A stretch of DNA of 64,000 nucleotides from Oceaniglobus indicus (GTDB taxonomy: Bacteria; Pseudomonadota; Alphaproteobacteria; Rhodobacterales; Rhodobacteraceae), in assembly GCF_002751875.1 (NCBI RefSeq), contig NZ_NMZM01000010.1:104317-168316 (forward strand), in the 5' to 3' direction. The translations under genes were made by a program, and so were the position numbers. The first letter of the stretch is position 1. The number at the start of each line of letters is the position of its first letter. Under the pieces are notes generated by a model, which did not search any database, was not told the origin of the DNA, and saw only the letters and a program-made list of their open reading frames with translations. Below, one piece after another: positions 1 to 9,871 of the stretch.

Positions 1-105
1 AGCAATTGTCGCATGTTTCGGCCATGATCGCGCGCAAGCTGAACGACCGATCCCTGGCCAGTTGACCGGTCGACAACCGCGGCGCGGGTGATGCCGGAGT
101 CAGGA

Positions 106-819
106 TCAAAGCGCGGGGTCGTCGCCGACCCGGACCAGCGCCGTCAAATCGCCCAGGCGTTCGATCTGTTGCCCGGCCCGATCAAAGTTCGACGGAGCCA
201 GCCACGCGTCGAAGGCCGCCTGCAACGCCGGCCATTCGGAATCGATCGCGGCGAACCACGCGGTATCGCGGTTGCGCCCCTTGACCACGCCGGCCTGACG
301 GAAGACCCCCTCAAAGCTGAAGCCCAGCCGTTGCGCCGCCCGGCGTGAACGCAGGTTCAACGCATTGCACTTCCATTCGAAGCGCCGGTATCCCGCACCG
401 AAGGCCCAGGCCATCATCAGGTAGATCGCTTCGGTCGCCGCGACCGTGCGCTGCAATTCGGCCGCCAGCGCGATATGGCCGACCTCGATGCTGCCCGATT
501 CGGGCGCGATCCTCAGATAGCTGACAACACCGCCCAACCGCCCCGTGGCACGATCCCGTATCGCATAGAAGAACGGGTCGTCCCCGGCCGCATTCTGCCG
601 GATCCAGCGATGATAGGCCGGCGCCGAGGCAAAGGGGCCGTAGGCCATGAAATCCCACATCGCCGGGTCGGCGCCATTCGCGCGGTGCAAATCGCCCACG
701 TGGGCATCGGCGTTCAGGCGTTCCAGCACGACGGTTCGCCCCGACAGGGTATCGGGGCCGGGGCGTGGCGGAGGGCGCCAGCCGGTGACCGGGCGCCCCA
801 ATCGCAGATCGTCATTCAT
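106..819 (-). CDS. GNAT-family N-acetyltransferase (RimJ/RimL-like)
   Basis: A 237-residue cytosolic protein with the GNAT acetyltransferase fold, of the subgroup that acetylates protein N-termini or small amine substrates with acetyl-CoA. The core spans about residues 28-195. The beta-4/P-loop region is near residues 112-131 (EVGHIALAAELQRTVAATEA), and the typical C-terminal motif, in which an N-x-x-S-R/A-A-Q-R-L-G-F-x-x-E-G-x-x-R pattern packs against CoA, lies at 152-174. The length suits the RimJ/RimL type, with a C-terminal tail of some 40 residues. The start is the ATG that gives MNDDLRLG. It is monocistronic as far as seen. The substrate cannot be told from sequence. Confidence 0.88.
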   Translation of the reverse strand: MNDDLRLGRPVTGWRPPPRPGPDTLSGRTVVLERLNADAHVGDLHRANGADPAMWDFMAYGPFASAPAYHRWIRQNAAGDDPFFYAIRDRATGRLGGVVSYLRIAPESGSIEVGHIALAAELQRTVAATEAIYLMMAWAFGAGYRRFEWKCNALNLRSRRAAQRLGFSFEGVFRQAGVVKGRNRDTAWFAAIDSEWPALQAAFDAWLAPSNFDRAGQQIERLGDLTALVRVGDDPAL

Positions 820-951
820 GATTTCGCCTCAATTCCCGCGATACGCCGCCTTGATGCGCCGATTTGCCCTCATTTGTGACCGATTCTTTTACGACTTTGA
901 CCCCAAGGTCCAGAGAGCGACCGTCCCGTCAGCCGACAGAAAGGACAGAAT

Positions 952-1128
952 TTGGAAAAGATCGTGGAACTGGTCATGCGTCCCAAGCGCCAGAGCGATA
1001 TTCTGGATCGTGCCGTTCTGGGCGCCGGTCTTCTGTCACTGGCCGTGGCGATTGGCGGAACGCTGGCGCTCGGCGCTCCCGAAGTGGCGGCGAATGATGC
1101 GCCGGTCGAGACGACCGAGGCCGCCTAG
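952..1128 (+). CDS. Small single-pass membrane protein, uncharacterised
   Basis: A 58-residue open frame starting at TTG 952, eight bases after an AAGGA ribosome-binding sequence; an internal ATG at 976 would give 50 residues. It has a basic head (MRPKRQSD), one hydrophobic segment of about 22 residues (AVLGAGLLSLAVAIGGTLALG) and a short acidic tail ending ETTEAA. It fits a small inner-membrane protein with the N-terminus inside. It stands alone, divergent from the GNAT gene. I recall similar short proteins in Rhodobacteraceae but cannot name a family. Codon use is GC-rich like the surroundings. Confidence 0.6.
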   Translation: MEKIVELVMRPKRQSDILDRAVLGAGLLSLAVAIGGTLALGAPEVAANDAPVETTEAA

Positions 1129-1219
1129 GTCGTGCGCCCGTGACGTCGGGTGATGGCCTGCGCGCGCCATGAAAGGCACCGATCCGCAAAAATCAGGAAC
1201 GCCAAGGAGCACGCGCCGA

Positions 1220-2242
1220 TCATTCACCCGTGCCACCGCCACCGGGGACAAGGCCCAAGCGATCCAGCGCCGCGACCAACGGGGCGGGGTCGCGCAAAGT
1301 CAGGCGCACCGGCAGCGTCAGCACCTTGCCCCGCCATGACGCAGGCAGGCGCGCCGCGTCCTTTTCAGTGGTGACCAGTTGCGCTGACAGGGTGGCCGCC
1401 TCACGCTCCAGCCGGGTCAGAAGGGCGGGCGACAACGTCTGGTGATCGTCCAGCGCCTGCGCTCCGGCCAGGATCGCGCCTTGCGCCTTCAGCGTGGCAA
1501 AGAAGCCCGACGGCTCTCCGATGCCCGCGAAGGCCAGAACGCGCAGGCCCGCCCAATCCATGCCGGTTTGCAGGGGCGCCAGCGTTCCGCTGACGTGGGG
1601 CAGGTCGATGGCGTGACCCCATGTATCCGCGAACCTTGCCTGCTCTGCCGCGTCGCCGATGCTCAGCAACAGGTCGGCGCGGGCCAGGCCGGTTGCAACG
1701 GGTTCGCGCAGCGGACCCGCCGGCAGGACACGCCCGTTGCCGAACCCGGTGCCCGCCCGCACCACGACCAGCGACAGATCCTTGACGACCGAAGGGTTCT
1801 GGAACCCGTCATCCATCACGACCACGCCGGCGCCCGCCTGCTCGGCCGCGCGCACCCCTGCCGCCCGGTCGCGGGCCACCCAGACCGGGCCAAAGGCCGA
1901 CAGCAACAGCGGTTCATCCCCCACCTGCGATGCGGTATGGCGGCGGGCGTCGACCTGCACCGGGCCGCCCAGCGATCCGCCATAGCCGCGCGAGACGACA
2001 TGCACCGCGCATCCACGGTCGGCCAGCATCTGGACCAGCGCGATCACCGTCGGTGTCTTGCCGGTGCCGCCGACGTTCAGGTTGCCGACGCAGATCACCG
2101 GCACCCCGGCGCGCAGCGCGTCGGTTCCCCGGGCCAGGCGGCGGGCCGTCGCCCGGGCATAGATGGCGCCGAGCGGCGCCAGCGCCCGCGCCCTCCAACC
2201 GGGGCGGTCAGGCGGTGCGTTCCAGAAGGCGGGCGGCTTCAT
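1220..2242 (-). CDS. lpxK: Tetraacyldisaccharide 4'-kinase
   Basis: LpxK phosphorylates the 4' position of the tetraacyldisaccharide-1-phosphate precursor of lipid A at the inner membrane. The 340-residue protein begins with an amphipathic/hydrophobic head and carries the P-loop at residues 52-64 ([13 protein letters not shown]) and the conserved DDGFQ motif at 143-150 (MDDGFQNP). I chose the ATG at 2242 because it overlaps the stop of the upstream waaA-like gene (ATGA, translational coupling) and gives the normal family length; the frame stays open further upstream but only as a shadow of that gene. It is the last gene of the minus-strand cluster pmbA-IMPase-DUF4170-waaA-lpxK. Confidence 0.93.
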   Translation of the reverse strand: MKPPAFWNAPPDRPGWRARALAPLGAIYARATARRLARGTDALRAGVPVICVGNLNVGGTGKTPTVIALVQMLADRGCAVHVVSRGYGGSLGGPVQVDARRHTASQVGDEPLLLSAFGPVWVARDRAAGVRAAEQAGAGVVVMDDGFQNPSVVKDLSLVVVRAGTGFGNGRVLPAGPLREPVATGLARADLLLSIGDAAEQARFADTWGHAIDLPHVSGTLAPLQTGMDWAGLRVLAFAGIGEPSGFFATLKAQGAILAGAQALDDHQTLSPALLTRLEREAATLSAQLVTTEKDAARLPASWRGKVLTLPVRLTLRDPAPLVAALDRLGLVPGGGGTGE

Positions 2243-3492
2243 CGCGGGCCTCCGGCATCGCCCAGCGCGTCTTCGATCAACGCCAGCGCGCGGTCGGTCG
2301 CTTCGGCCCCATCGGTGGCAACTCCCCATGCGTTGTGCGCAATCTCAGCTGCGCGATCGGGCGCCAGAAGGCGTTCGATCTCGCCACCCAGATCCCCGGG
2401 CTGGCGGACCGCGACGCAGCCGCGCGCCCGGCCCAGCGCGCCGTAAATGCCGGTGAACCCGTTGGTGGCCGGGCCATGCACGACCACGGCCCCAAGGCGG
2501 GCCGCTTCGAACGGGTTGCGCCCCGCACCCTGCCCCGACAGGGTATTGCCCATGAAGGCGATCGGCGCCAGGCGATACCAAAGCCCGGCCTCGTCTGCGG
2601 TGTCGGCGATGAAGACCTGGCATTCAAAGCTTGGCTCGTCATCGCGACTGCGCAGCGTCGCGTGGCCCCCGGCGGCCTCGATCCGCGCCAACAGCCCGGC
2701 ACCCGTCGCCGGGTCTTCGGGCACCAGGATCAGCAACAGGCGGTGCGCAAGGCGGCTGGCCCGCTCGTGGGCGGCCAGGACGACGTCGATTTCATCGGCC
2801 GGCACATCGACCGCCAGCCAGACGGGCCGCGCCGCCAGCGCCGCGGACAAGGCGTTCCAGTCCGCATCGTTGCAGGGCAGCGGCGGCGGCGCGGCTTCCA
2901 GCAGGCCGGGTGTTTCGATGATGTCCGGATCCGCACCATGGGCGACCAGACGTGCGACGTCCGCTTGCGTGCGGGTCAGGATATGGTCGAACGCCGCCAG
3001 ATCCGCCCGCTTCGCCCCGGTGCGCCATCTTGGCCGGCGCAGTTCGGGCTGCGCCGGAATGGCATCCAGCGCCAGGGTGAAACAGTTCCGTTCGCGTGTC
3101 GCGGACAACAGCACGGGCGACCAGGTGCCGCCAAGCCACACACAGGCATCCGGGCGCCAGTGGTCGAGAAACGCATCGACCGCGCGGTCATCGTCCACCG
3201 GAAGGTTCTGACACAGCGTGTCATCGGGAAACAGCGCGTCAACCGTCGGATCCGACCGCGTCAGCAACAGCGAACAGGGTATCTCCAGGCGCGCCACCAG
3301 GTCCGCCGCCGCGCTGGCCCGCCCGTCCGGTGCAAGATGCAGCCACAGCAGCGGGCCGTCCGGCCGGTCGACGTCGCTGCGGCCCAGCCGCTGTGCCGCC
3401 TGCTGACCGGCGTCGTCGGCGATCCGGGCCTGTCGCGACAGGTTGGCCGCTTCGGCGCGGGCGCGCAGGCGATGACGCCAGAGTCCGATCAG
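2239..3492 (-). CDS. waaA: WaaA-like 3-deoxy-D-manno-octulosonic acid transferase (possibly atypical)
   Basis: A GT30-family protein, the family that adds Kdo to lipid A precursor. The C-terminal half is clear: [18 protein letters not shown], then [18 protein letters not shown], the Kdo-transferase signature of the nucleotide-sugar domain. Homology ([11 protein letters not shown]...) runs upstream of the first GTG (3297), so translation must start earlier. No ATG, GTG or TTG is available before the in-frame stop at 3529-3531; a CTG at 3490-3492, eight bases after GAGGAG and overlapping the stop of the DUF4170 gene, is my choice (417 residues). Two oddities: there is no N-terminal membrane anchor, and the usual SVGE catalytic glutamate region reads APDGRA. 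It may be a divergent paralogue rather than the main Kdo transferase. Confidence 0.72.
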   Translation of the reverse strand: MIGLWRHRLRARAEAANLSRQARIADDAGQQAAQRLGRSDVDRPDGPLLWLHLAPDGRASAAADLVARLEIPCSLLLTRSDPTVDALFPDDTLCQNLPVDDDRAVDAFLDHWRPDACVWLGGTWSPVLLSATRERNCFTLALDAIPAQPELRRPRWRTGAKRADLAAFDHILTRTQADVARLVAHGADPDIIETPGLLEAAPPPLPCNDADWNALSAALAARPVWLAVDVPADEIDVVLAAHERASRLAHRLLLILVPEDPATGAGLLARIEAAGGHATLRSRDDEPSFECQVFIADTADEAGLWYRLAPIAFMGNTLSGQGAGRNPFEAARLGAVVVHGPATNGFTGIYGALGRARGCVAVRQPGDLGGEIERLLAPDRAAEIAHNAWGVATDGAEATDRALALIEDALGDAGGPR

Positions 3493-3734
3493 TTTCCAAG
3501 CTCCTCGGTAGGCGAGGCGGCGGTTTCCTCATCCCGCAGGCGGTGGATGTGGGCAATGAAATAGCGCATGTGGGCGTTGTCCACGGTGCGGTGCGCCGCC
3601 GATTTCCACGCATCATAGGCGCTGGCATAATTGGGGAACATGCCGACGATATCGATGGCGGCAACATCCTTGAACACGTTTTTTGTCGGGTCGGTCAATT
3701 CCCCGCCGAAGACGAGGTGCAGGCGCTGGGTCAT
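3489..3734 (-). CDS. DUF4170 domain protein
   Basis: An 81-residue protein starting MTQRLHLVFGGEL, matching the small alphaproteobacterial DUF4170 family (length about 75-85, function unknown). Features seen: an F-G-G-E-L motif, a central FPNYASAYDAWKSAAHRTVD segment and a tail MRYFIAHIHRL. It looks like a small soluble alpha/beta protein. The start is the ATG preceded by GGGAAACCTCCC. It sits between an inositol monophosphatase family gene and the waaA-like gene, whose start overlaps its stop, so it is part of the envelope operon. Confidence 0.85.
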   Translation of the reverse strand: MTQRLHLVFGGELTDPTKNVFKDVAAIDIVGMFPNYASAYDAWKSAAHRTVDNAHMRYFIAHIHRLRDEETAASPTEELGN

Positions 3735-3871
3735 GGGAGGTTTCCCCTTGGTGTGACGTTTCCCGCGCACCGTATAGACCGGGCGGCGGGGCATCAACCA
3801 ACGCTCGAAGCGATGGCGCCGCCGATCACGATCGGCGCCCCGCCGTCTTGCCCGCGGCCGGGCATCCGCCG

Positions 3872-4642
3872 TCAGGCCAGCCGCGCCTGCAGCGCGCCAT
3901 GGACCGCCCCCGCGGCCAGGCACCCGTTGGTTTGCGGATGGGCATTGTTGAACCGCAGCGGCCGGCCGGTGCGGTCGGACACCGTGCCGCCCGCTTCGGT
4001 GACGATCAGGGTGCCGGCCGCGATGTCCCATTCCCAGGTGGGACGCAGCGCCAGCATGGCGTCGAACCGCCCTTCGCCGGCAAGACACAACCGATAGGCC
4101 AGCGACGGGCGGAAATGGCGGGTGAACCCGGGCATCGGCGCGCGCCAGTTGGCCGGGTTCACCACCGCCTTGGCCGACAGAATCGTCGCGGTGTCCGGAT
4201 CGGTGGTGGCCGAGGCGTGGATCGGCGCGCCGTTCAGCGTCGCGCCCTGCCCTGCCTCCGCGGCATAGAGCTTGCCGGTCACGGGCAGGAACACCACCGC
4301 GGCGGTGATCGCTCCGTTCCGCGCAATGGCCAGCGAATGCGACCACGTCCGTTCCCCGCCGACAAAGGCGCGGGTGCCGTCGATGGGATCGACGATGAAC
4401 ACGTGTTCCCGGGTCAGCCGCTGGCCGGTATCCTCGGTTTCCTCGGACAGCCAGCCGTAACCGGGGCGCGCGGCGGTCAGGGTTTCGCGCAGCATGGTGT
4501 CCACGGCGATATCGGCTTCGCTGACCGGACCGGCGCCACCGCCCTTGTCCCAGACCTCGGGGTCGGCGCGCCAATGTGGCAGCGCGATGTCACCGGCCGC
4601 CCGGGCCGCGTCGATCAGCAGCGAAAGATCATCCCCCGGCAA
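3872..4642 (-). CDS. Inositol monophosphatase family protein (CysQ/3'(2'),5'-bisphosphate nucleotidase-like)
   Basis: A 256-residue member of the Mg-dependent, Li-sensitive phosphatase superfamily. All metal-binding motifs are present: the EE pair in WLSEETED (about residues 64-71), DPIDGTRAFVGG (about 85-96), and WEWDIAAG near the C-terminus (about 203-210). The family hydrolyses inositol-1-phosphate, 3'-phosphoadenosine 5'-phosphate or sugar phosphates; the acidic active site does not tell which. The gene overlaps the end of pmbA by 14 bases and is followed by DUF4170, so it is co-transcribed with the lipid A genes. A specific link to LPS is not shown by sequence. Confidence 0.9.
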   Translation of the reverse strand: MPGDDLSLLIDAARAAGDIALPHWRADPEVWDKGGGAGPVSEADIAVDTMLRETLTAARPGYGWLSEETEDTGQRLTREHVFIVDPIDGTRAFVGGERTWSHSLAIARNGAITAAVVFLPVTGKLYAAEAGQGATLNGAPIHASATTDPDTATILSAKAVVNPANWRAPMPGFTRHFRPSLAYRLCLAGEGRFDAMLALRPTWEWDIAAGTLIVTEAGGTVSDRTGRPLRFNNAHPQTNGCLAAGAVHGALQARLA

Positions 4643-5975
4643 GCGTCAACCCCTCGACCCTGAGCGACGGGATCACGCGCGACAGGTGCGGCCGCGCGTC
4701 GTTGGCGGCGGTCAGGCTCAGCAGCATCTCGCGCAGGTTTCCCGCCAGCGTGCATTCGTTCACGGCATAGGCCGGCTCACCATTCTCGATCCAGATGCCC
4801 GACGCACCGCGCGAGTAATCGCCGGTGTTGGGGTTGATCGAACTGCCGATCATCGAGGTGACCAGCAGGCCGGTGCCCATCTCGCGCATCAGGTCGGCCG
4901 GGCTCTGCGTGCCCTGGCTCAGCGTCAGGTTCGACAGGCTCGGGCTGGGCGGCGACGAGGTGCCGCGCGCGGCGTTGGCCGTGCTCTGCATCCCCAGCTT
5001 GCGGGCGGTGGCCAGGTCCAGCGTCCAGCCGGTCAGCACACCGTCGTTGACGATGGCGCGGCGCGCGGTCGCCAAACCCTCGCCGTCGAACGGGCGCGAG
5101 CCGCTGACGCGGGCGCGGTGCGGATCCTCGATCAGCGACATGCCGTCGGGCAGCACCTGTTCGCCCAGCGCATCGCGCAGCCACGACGCGCCGCGCGCAA
5201 TGGCCGATCCGTTGATCGCGGCACTCAGATGCCCGATCAGCGACGCGGCGACCCGTTCATCGAACAGCACCGGATAGGCGCCGGTCTTGGGTTGCCGCGC
5301 GCCCGCCCGCGCAAGGGTGCGTTCGGCGGCGATGCGCCCAACGGTTTCAGGGCTGTCCACATCGGATTGGTAGATCCGGCTGTCGCCGTAGTAATCCCGC
5401 TCCATCCCCGTTCCGGCTCCGGTGATGGCGACGCAGGACAGGCCCCGGCTTGTCCGGGTGTAGCCGCCCGAAAATCCGTTGGACGCGGCCAGATGCAGGG
5501 TCCGCCGCCCGTATCCCGCGCCCGCGCTTTGCACCTGGGCAATGCCCTTGACGGCCAGCGCGGCCGCCTCGGCGCGCCGTGCGTCGTCTTCCAGCGCGGC
5601 GGGCGACGGTTCATCGGCGGGATCGCACAGGTCCAGCGCATCGATGTCCCAGGTGCGGGCCAACAGGTCGGGGTCGGCCAGGCCGATGTTGGGATCCTCG
5701 GGCGCCTCACGGGCCATGGCAACGGCCCGTTCGGCCATGGTGGCGATGGTCTCGGGCTTGATATCCGACGCCGACACACAGGCCTGGCGTTGCCCGATCA
5801 GCACCCGCAACCCGATTTCCACCCCTTCCGAACGTTCCGCATGTTCCAGCTTTCCCCCCAGGACATCGATGGACAACGACGTGCCATCCACCGCCAGCGC
5901 ATCGGCGCCATCGGCCCCTGCCCCCTTGGCGGCACGCAGCAGATCGGCGGTGAGACGGGCAAGACGATCGGACAT
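4629..5975 (-). CDS. pmbA: TldD/PmbA-family metalloprotease subunit
   Basis: A 448-residue protein of the TldD/TldE(PmbA) family. In known cases the two related subunits form a protease that digests unfolded leader peptides and antitoxins; the PmbA/TldE partner lacks the zinc site. Here the N-terminal domain shows LEHAERSEGVEIGLRVLIGQRQACVSASD and the C-terminal domain shows GEQVLPDGMSLIEDPH, RPFDGEGLATARRAIVNDGVLTGW and the final SGIWIENGEPAYAVNECTLAGNL block. I see no HExxxH zinc motif, which supports PmbA rather than TldD. No TldD partner lies in the window. First gene of the minus-strand cluster and divergent from the RTX gene. Confidence 0.9.
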   Translation of the reverse strand: MSDRLARLTADLLRAAKGAGADGADALAVDGTSLSIDVLGGKLEHAERSEGVEIGLRVLIGQRQACVSASDIKPETIATMAERAVAMAREAPEDPNIGLADPDLLARTWDIDALDLCDPADEPSPAALEDDARRAEAAALAVKGIAQVQSAGAGYGRRTLHLAASNGFSGGYTRTSRGLSCVAITGAGTGMERDYYGDSRIYQSDVDSPETVGRIAAERTLARAGARQPKTGAYPVLFDERVAASLIGHLSAAINGSAIARGASWLRDALGEQVLPDGMSLIEDPHRARVSGSRPFDGEGLATARRAIVNDGVLTGWTLDLATARKLGMQSTANAARGTSSPPSPSLSNLTLSQGTQSPADLMREMGTGLLVTSMIGSSINPNTGDYSRGASGIWIENGEPAYAVNECTLAGNLREMLLSLTAANDARPHLSRVIPSLRVEGLTLAGG

Positions 5976-6233
5976 GGGCGGCTCCTGTTCGCGATGGGCT
6001 TGACCTAGGGCGGTGGGCAGAGCGGCGCAAGGGCGACACGGCGACCGTCATCGCGCGACATGACAAATCCCGTCAGGTTTCGCGCCGCATCCCGTAATAC
6101 TTGATCGGTTGCCAGATCGCTGGCAACCTTGCGCCATACCCCGGCAGTTGCACCTTCGTGTCCCCGGGATGATGCGCAGCGGTATATCCCCTTTTTTCGT
6201 GAGCAATCTCCCCGTCAAATCAAGGAACACAAG

Positions 6234-8812
6234 ATGGCAACCTTCAACAACATGGATGGACCGGATACGATCGTCGGCACCGATGGATACGACATCGCCA
6301 CCGCGACGGTGGTCTATTACGACCTCGGCCGCACCGACAACGACGTCATCAACTTCGGTCAGGGCAATCCCGACAACGCGGTCGGCCATGTCGACCACAT
6401 CTTCCTGACCCCGGGCCTGGATGTGCTGACCGGACCGATCGGCGGTCGCGGCATCATCGCCGCGCCTTACGACAACTACATCAATATCTATGAGCTGACC
6501 GAGGCCCAGGATAACGCCGGCGAACGCGGAAACATCTATGATGTCGATGCAAAGAACCTGCGTGTCGACCTGCGGGCGGGCACCTATACCTATGAATTCC
6601 GGGGCGGCGCGCGGTTTTCGAACGATACGGATGTCCTGGTTGCGGTAGCGTCCGGCACGTTCACGAACATCAACCGCGTCGAAGGCCGCACCGGAAACGA
6701 CACCTTGCTGGGCGGGAACTTCGCGGCCGTCGATTACGACCAGACGCCGATCGGCGAGGTGTTCCTGGGCGGTGGCGGCACCGACGTGATCGACGGGCGC
6801 GGCGGTCTCGACCTTGTCGGAGCCGGAACCATCGCCTCGGACCAGATCACCCGCAACCTTGTCGTCAACCTTCGCAACAACACGATGACAACACCGGATG
6901 GCGCGGTTTCGACCCTGCGCAATATCGAGGGGGCGTTCCTGAACAACACCGACGATGTCTTCATCGGCGATGCGCGGGACAACTTCGTCGTGATGACGCG
7001 CGGCAACAACAACGTCTTCGGCGGCGGTGGGATCGACACCGTGGATTACGGCATCACCTATGACAATATCGGCGGCACGGGCCAGCCGATCACCGTGCGC
7101 ATGGCGGACGGGGAAATCGACAATGACTGGGGCGGCATCGACCGCATCGTGAATGTCGAGATCGTCCGCGGCTCGATCGCCGGCGACACCATGTTCGGCA
7201 ACAATGCCAACAACACCTTCTTCGGCGGCTTTGGCGAGGACACGCTGTTCGGGGGCGGCGGATCCGACACCCTGAACGGCGGCCATCAGAACGATGAGTT
7301 GCACGGTGGCGCGGGCAACGATTTTCTCACGGGGTTCCGCGGTGCCGACTGCTGGATGGCGACGCAGGGTTCGATTGGGCCGATTACAGCACCGAAACGG
7401 GGTGGGCGGGCGTCGTCGTCGACCTGGGCGCCGGAACCGCCACCGACAGCTTCGAGGAAACCGATACGCTGGTGAACATCGAGGCGGTGCGCGGAACGGC
7501 CCACGGCGACACCCTGCGCGGCGGCGACGGGCCCAACCGGATCGAGGGCGGCGCCGGTGCCGACGAGATCTTCGGCGTGCGTGGTGCCAACCGCCTGTTC
7601 GGGCAGGAGGGCGCCGACACGATCACGGGCGGCATCTTTCGCGACACCATCTTCGGCGGCCAGGGACGCGACAGCCTGTCGGGCGGGCGGGGCAATGACC
7701 GGATCGTCGGCGGCGGTGAGGGCGAAGGCCCGGGCATCGCGGAATGGGACACCCTGCGCGGCGGGGGCGGCGACGACACCCTGGAAGGCGGCGCCGGCAA
7801 GGATCTGTTGTTCGGCGAAACCGGCAACGACCTGCTGCGCGGCGGCACGCATAACGACACCCTGGTGGGTGGCAACGGCATGGACGTGCTGGAGGGCGGA
7901 AAGGGTGCGGACCGGTTGTTCGGCGGGGCCGGTAACGACAGCCTGAAAGGGGGCGATCACAACGACACCCTGGATGGTGGCGCCCATGCCGACACCCTTG
8001 ACGGCGGCAACGGCTTTGACGTCCTGAGGGGGGCCGGCGGCAACGATGTGATCTATGCCGGTGTCGGCGACAGTGTCGACGGCGGCGCCGGCCGCGATGT
8101 CCTCAGCCTGTTCCTCGACGCCGAGAACGGGTATTTCGTCAACCTCGCGTCCGAGGTTTTCCGGTCGACCGGCGGCGGCAGGTCGGGCGATGTCGTCGGC
8201 ATCGAACGGATTTTCGCGACCAACTTCGGCGACAAGTTGATCGGCACCGACGGCGCCGAGACGTTCGACGGAATGGGCGGGCGCGACACCCTGGTCGGCG
8301 GCGGCGGCAACGACAGGCTGTATGGCGGGGGCGGGCGCGATTCGCTTGTCGGCGGGCATGGCAACGACACCCTGGAAGGCGACCGCGACCAATCCAGCCC
8401 CGGCCAGGTGCCGCAGGGGTCGGACACCTTGCACGGCGGTGAAGGCGACGACGTGCTGCTGGGCGGCGGCGGCCAGGACTTCCTTATGGGCGGTCCGGGT
8501 TCGGATCGGCTGAACGGCGGCAACGGAAACGACGTGCTGCGCGGCGGTGGCGACGTCGATACCTTCGTCTTTTCACGCGGCAACGACGTGGTGCGCGATT
8601 TTCAGTTCGGCAACCGTTTTACCGGGCTGAACGACCGGATCGACGTCTCGGGCGGCGAAAGCATCGCGAGCCTGCGAAACCTCGAAGAGGTGCGCAGCCA
8701 CCTTATACGCGAGAACAGTGGCGACACCGTGATACAGGTGAACGGCCACACACTGACGATCGAGGGCGTGACCTTCAACGAACTGACGTCGCTCAACTTC
8801 GACTTCGCGTGA
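6234..8812 (+). pseudogene. RTX (hemolysin-type calcium-binding repeat) protein, split by a one-base frameshift
   Basis: A secreted protein of about 859 residues if the frame is restored. The start is ATG 6234 (MATFNNMDGPDTIVGTDG), preceded by AAGGAACACAAG. The N-terminal half is a beta-roll-like domain with scattered RTX units; the C-terminal half is dense in GGxGxDxLx nonapeptides, which bind calcium (best block 7490-8580). The end FTFNELTSLNFDFA with a hydrophobic-DFA finish fits an uncleaved type I secretion signal. At about 7350 the frame breaks: GFRGAD is followed out of frame by LLDGDAGFDWADYS, so one base is missing after GAC (7347-7349). The two parts are 6234-7475 and about 7351-8812. 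Either a recent inactivation or a sequence error. No type I exporter genes lie nearby. Confidence 0.85.
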
Positions 8813-8823
8813 TGTGGAAGGAC

Positions 8824-8851
8824 ACGGGGCGCAAGGCGACGCGCGCCCCGT
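8824..8851. terminator. Inverted repeat between the convergent RTX and FNT genes
   Basis: A perfect 9-bp stem (ACGGGGCGC at 8824-8832 with GCGCCCCGT at 8843-8851) with a 10-base loop, twelve bases after the RTX stop and seven before the end of the convergent transporter gene. There is no T-run on either side, so intrinsic termination is uncertain. Confidence 0.4.
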
Positions 8852-8857
8852 TCCGCC

Positions 8858-9787
8858 CTAGATTTCCTCGCTGACCTGCCCATAGGCCAGCATGGCGAAC
8901 AGGCCCGTGCCGCCCAGGATATTGCCGACCAGCATCGGCAGGATGTGGTGACTGAACGCCGTCACGATCCCGATTTCTCCGGTCACGACCAGGTTGAAGA
9001 TCTCGTTCGATCCGGCGACAACATGGGTGAAATCACCGGCCGCGATCAGCCATGTGAACATCACGATCACGGCGACCTTTCCCGCGCCGCCCGTGGACGG
9101 CAGCATCCAGACCAGCGCGGCGATGAAGAACCCCGACGGGATGCCACGCAGCAACGCCTCGGACGGCGACAGTTCGGCCAGGTGGTGCGAAATCTCGAAG
9201 ATCGCGCTCAGGACTTCTGGGGTCAGGATGCCGCCATGCACCGCGATGCCCGCCGTGATGAACGTGCCGAACATGTTGGCGACGAATACGATCCCCCACA
9301 ATCGCGCGGTGCAATAGAATTTCTTGCGGTTCGGATCGGCCAGCACCGGCAGGACGACGGTGATCGTGTTCTCGGTGAACAGCTGCAACCGCGACAGCAC
9401 CACCAACACAAAGCCGAACGTGTATCCCAGGCTTTCCAGCAGCGTCAGATAGGCATGATCCGACCCGAGGTTGGCGCGGAATATCCCTTCGGCCAGGACC
9501 GATGTCGAAATGCCGATGCCCGCCGCGACCCCCGACCACCACAGCGATGTCTTCGGGCGGATCAGCTCTTCCTCGCCCTCGCGCAGGATGATGGAATAGA
9601 CGGTCAGCGCCGACAGGCTGCCGTTTTCGTTGACCGCGTTGCGTTCGTCGCTGGTCAGCGATTTTTCGGTCGGTGTCGGAGTTTTCGCGTGGCTTTCGCG
9701 TTTTTCGCGCTTGGCGCGCGTCTGTTCTTCCTTGCTCGCGGCGCGGGCGTCATCCGATGGGGTGGGGGCAGGGAAGTCGTCGGTCAT
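8858..9787 (-). CDS. Formate/nitrite transporter (FNT) family channel, YfdC-like
   Basis: A 309-residue membrane protein. The first 55-60 residues are hydrophilic and strongly charged (KEEQTRAKREKRESHAKTP...), then six membrane segments follow, matching the FNT pentameric channel family that passes small monovalent anions such as formate or nitrite. Recognisable blocks are SLWWSGVAAGIGISTSVLAEG (TM1), ENTITVVLPVL, and a C-terminal half with FSHHILPMLVGNILGGTGLFAML. The long charged cytoplasmic head is as in the YfdC branch, whose substrate is not established. Monocistronic, convergent with the RTX gene. Confidence 0.85.
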   Translation of the reverse strand: MTDDFPAPTPSDDARAASKEEQTRAKREKRESHAKTPTPTEKSLTSDERNAVNENGSLSALTVYSIILREGEEELIRPKTSLWWSGVAAGIGISTSVLAEGIFRANLGSDHAYLTLLESLGYTFGFVLVVLSRLQLFTENTITVVLPVLADPNRKKFYCTARLWGIVFVANMFGTFITAGIAVHGGILTPEVLSAIFEISHHLAELSPSEALLRGIPSGFFIAALVWMLPSTGGAGKVAVIVMFTWLIAAGDFTHVVAGSNEIFNLVVTGEIGIVTAFSHHILPMLVGNILGGTGLFAMLAYGQVSEEI

Positions 9788-9871
9788 GTCAGGGTCCAGT
9801 TCCAGGGCGTCCGGCGCGGGCTGTCCGGAAAAGAAAGCCCGCGCGCGCCGCTTGGCAACCCGTTCGCGGCT

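Noticed and set aside
6048..8434. Two long minus-strand frames opposite the RTX gene
   Set aside because: They are mirror products of the repetitive GC-rich RTX sequence, with biased composition and no motifs.
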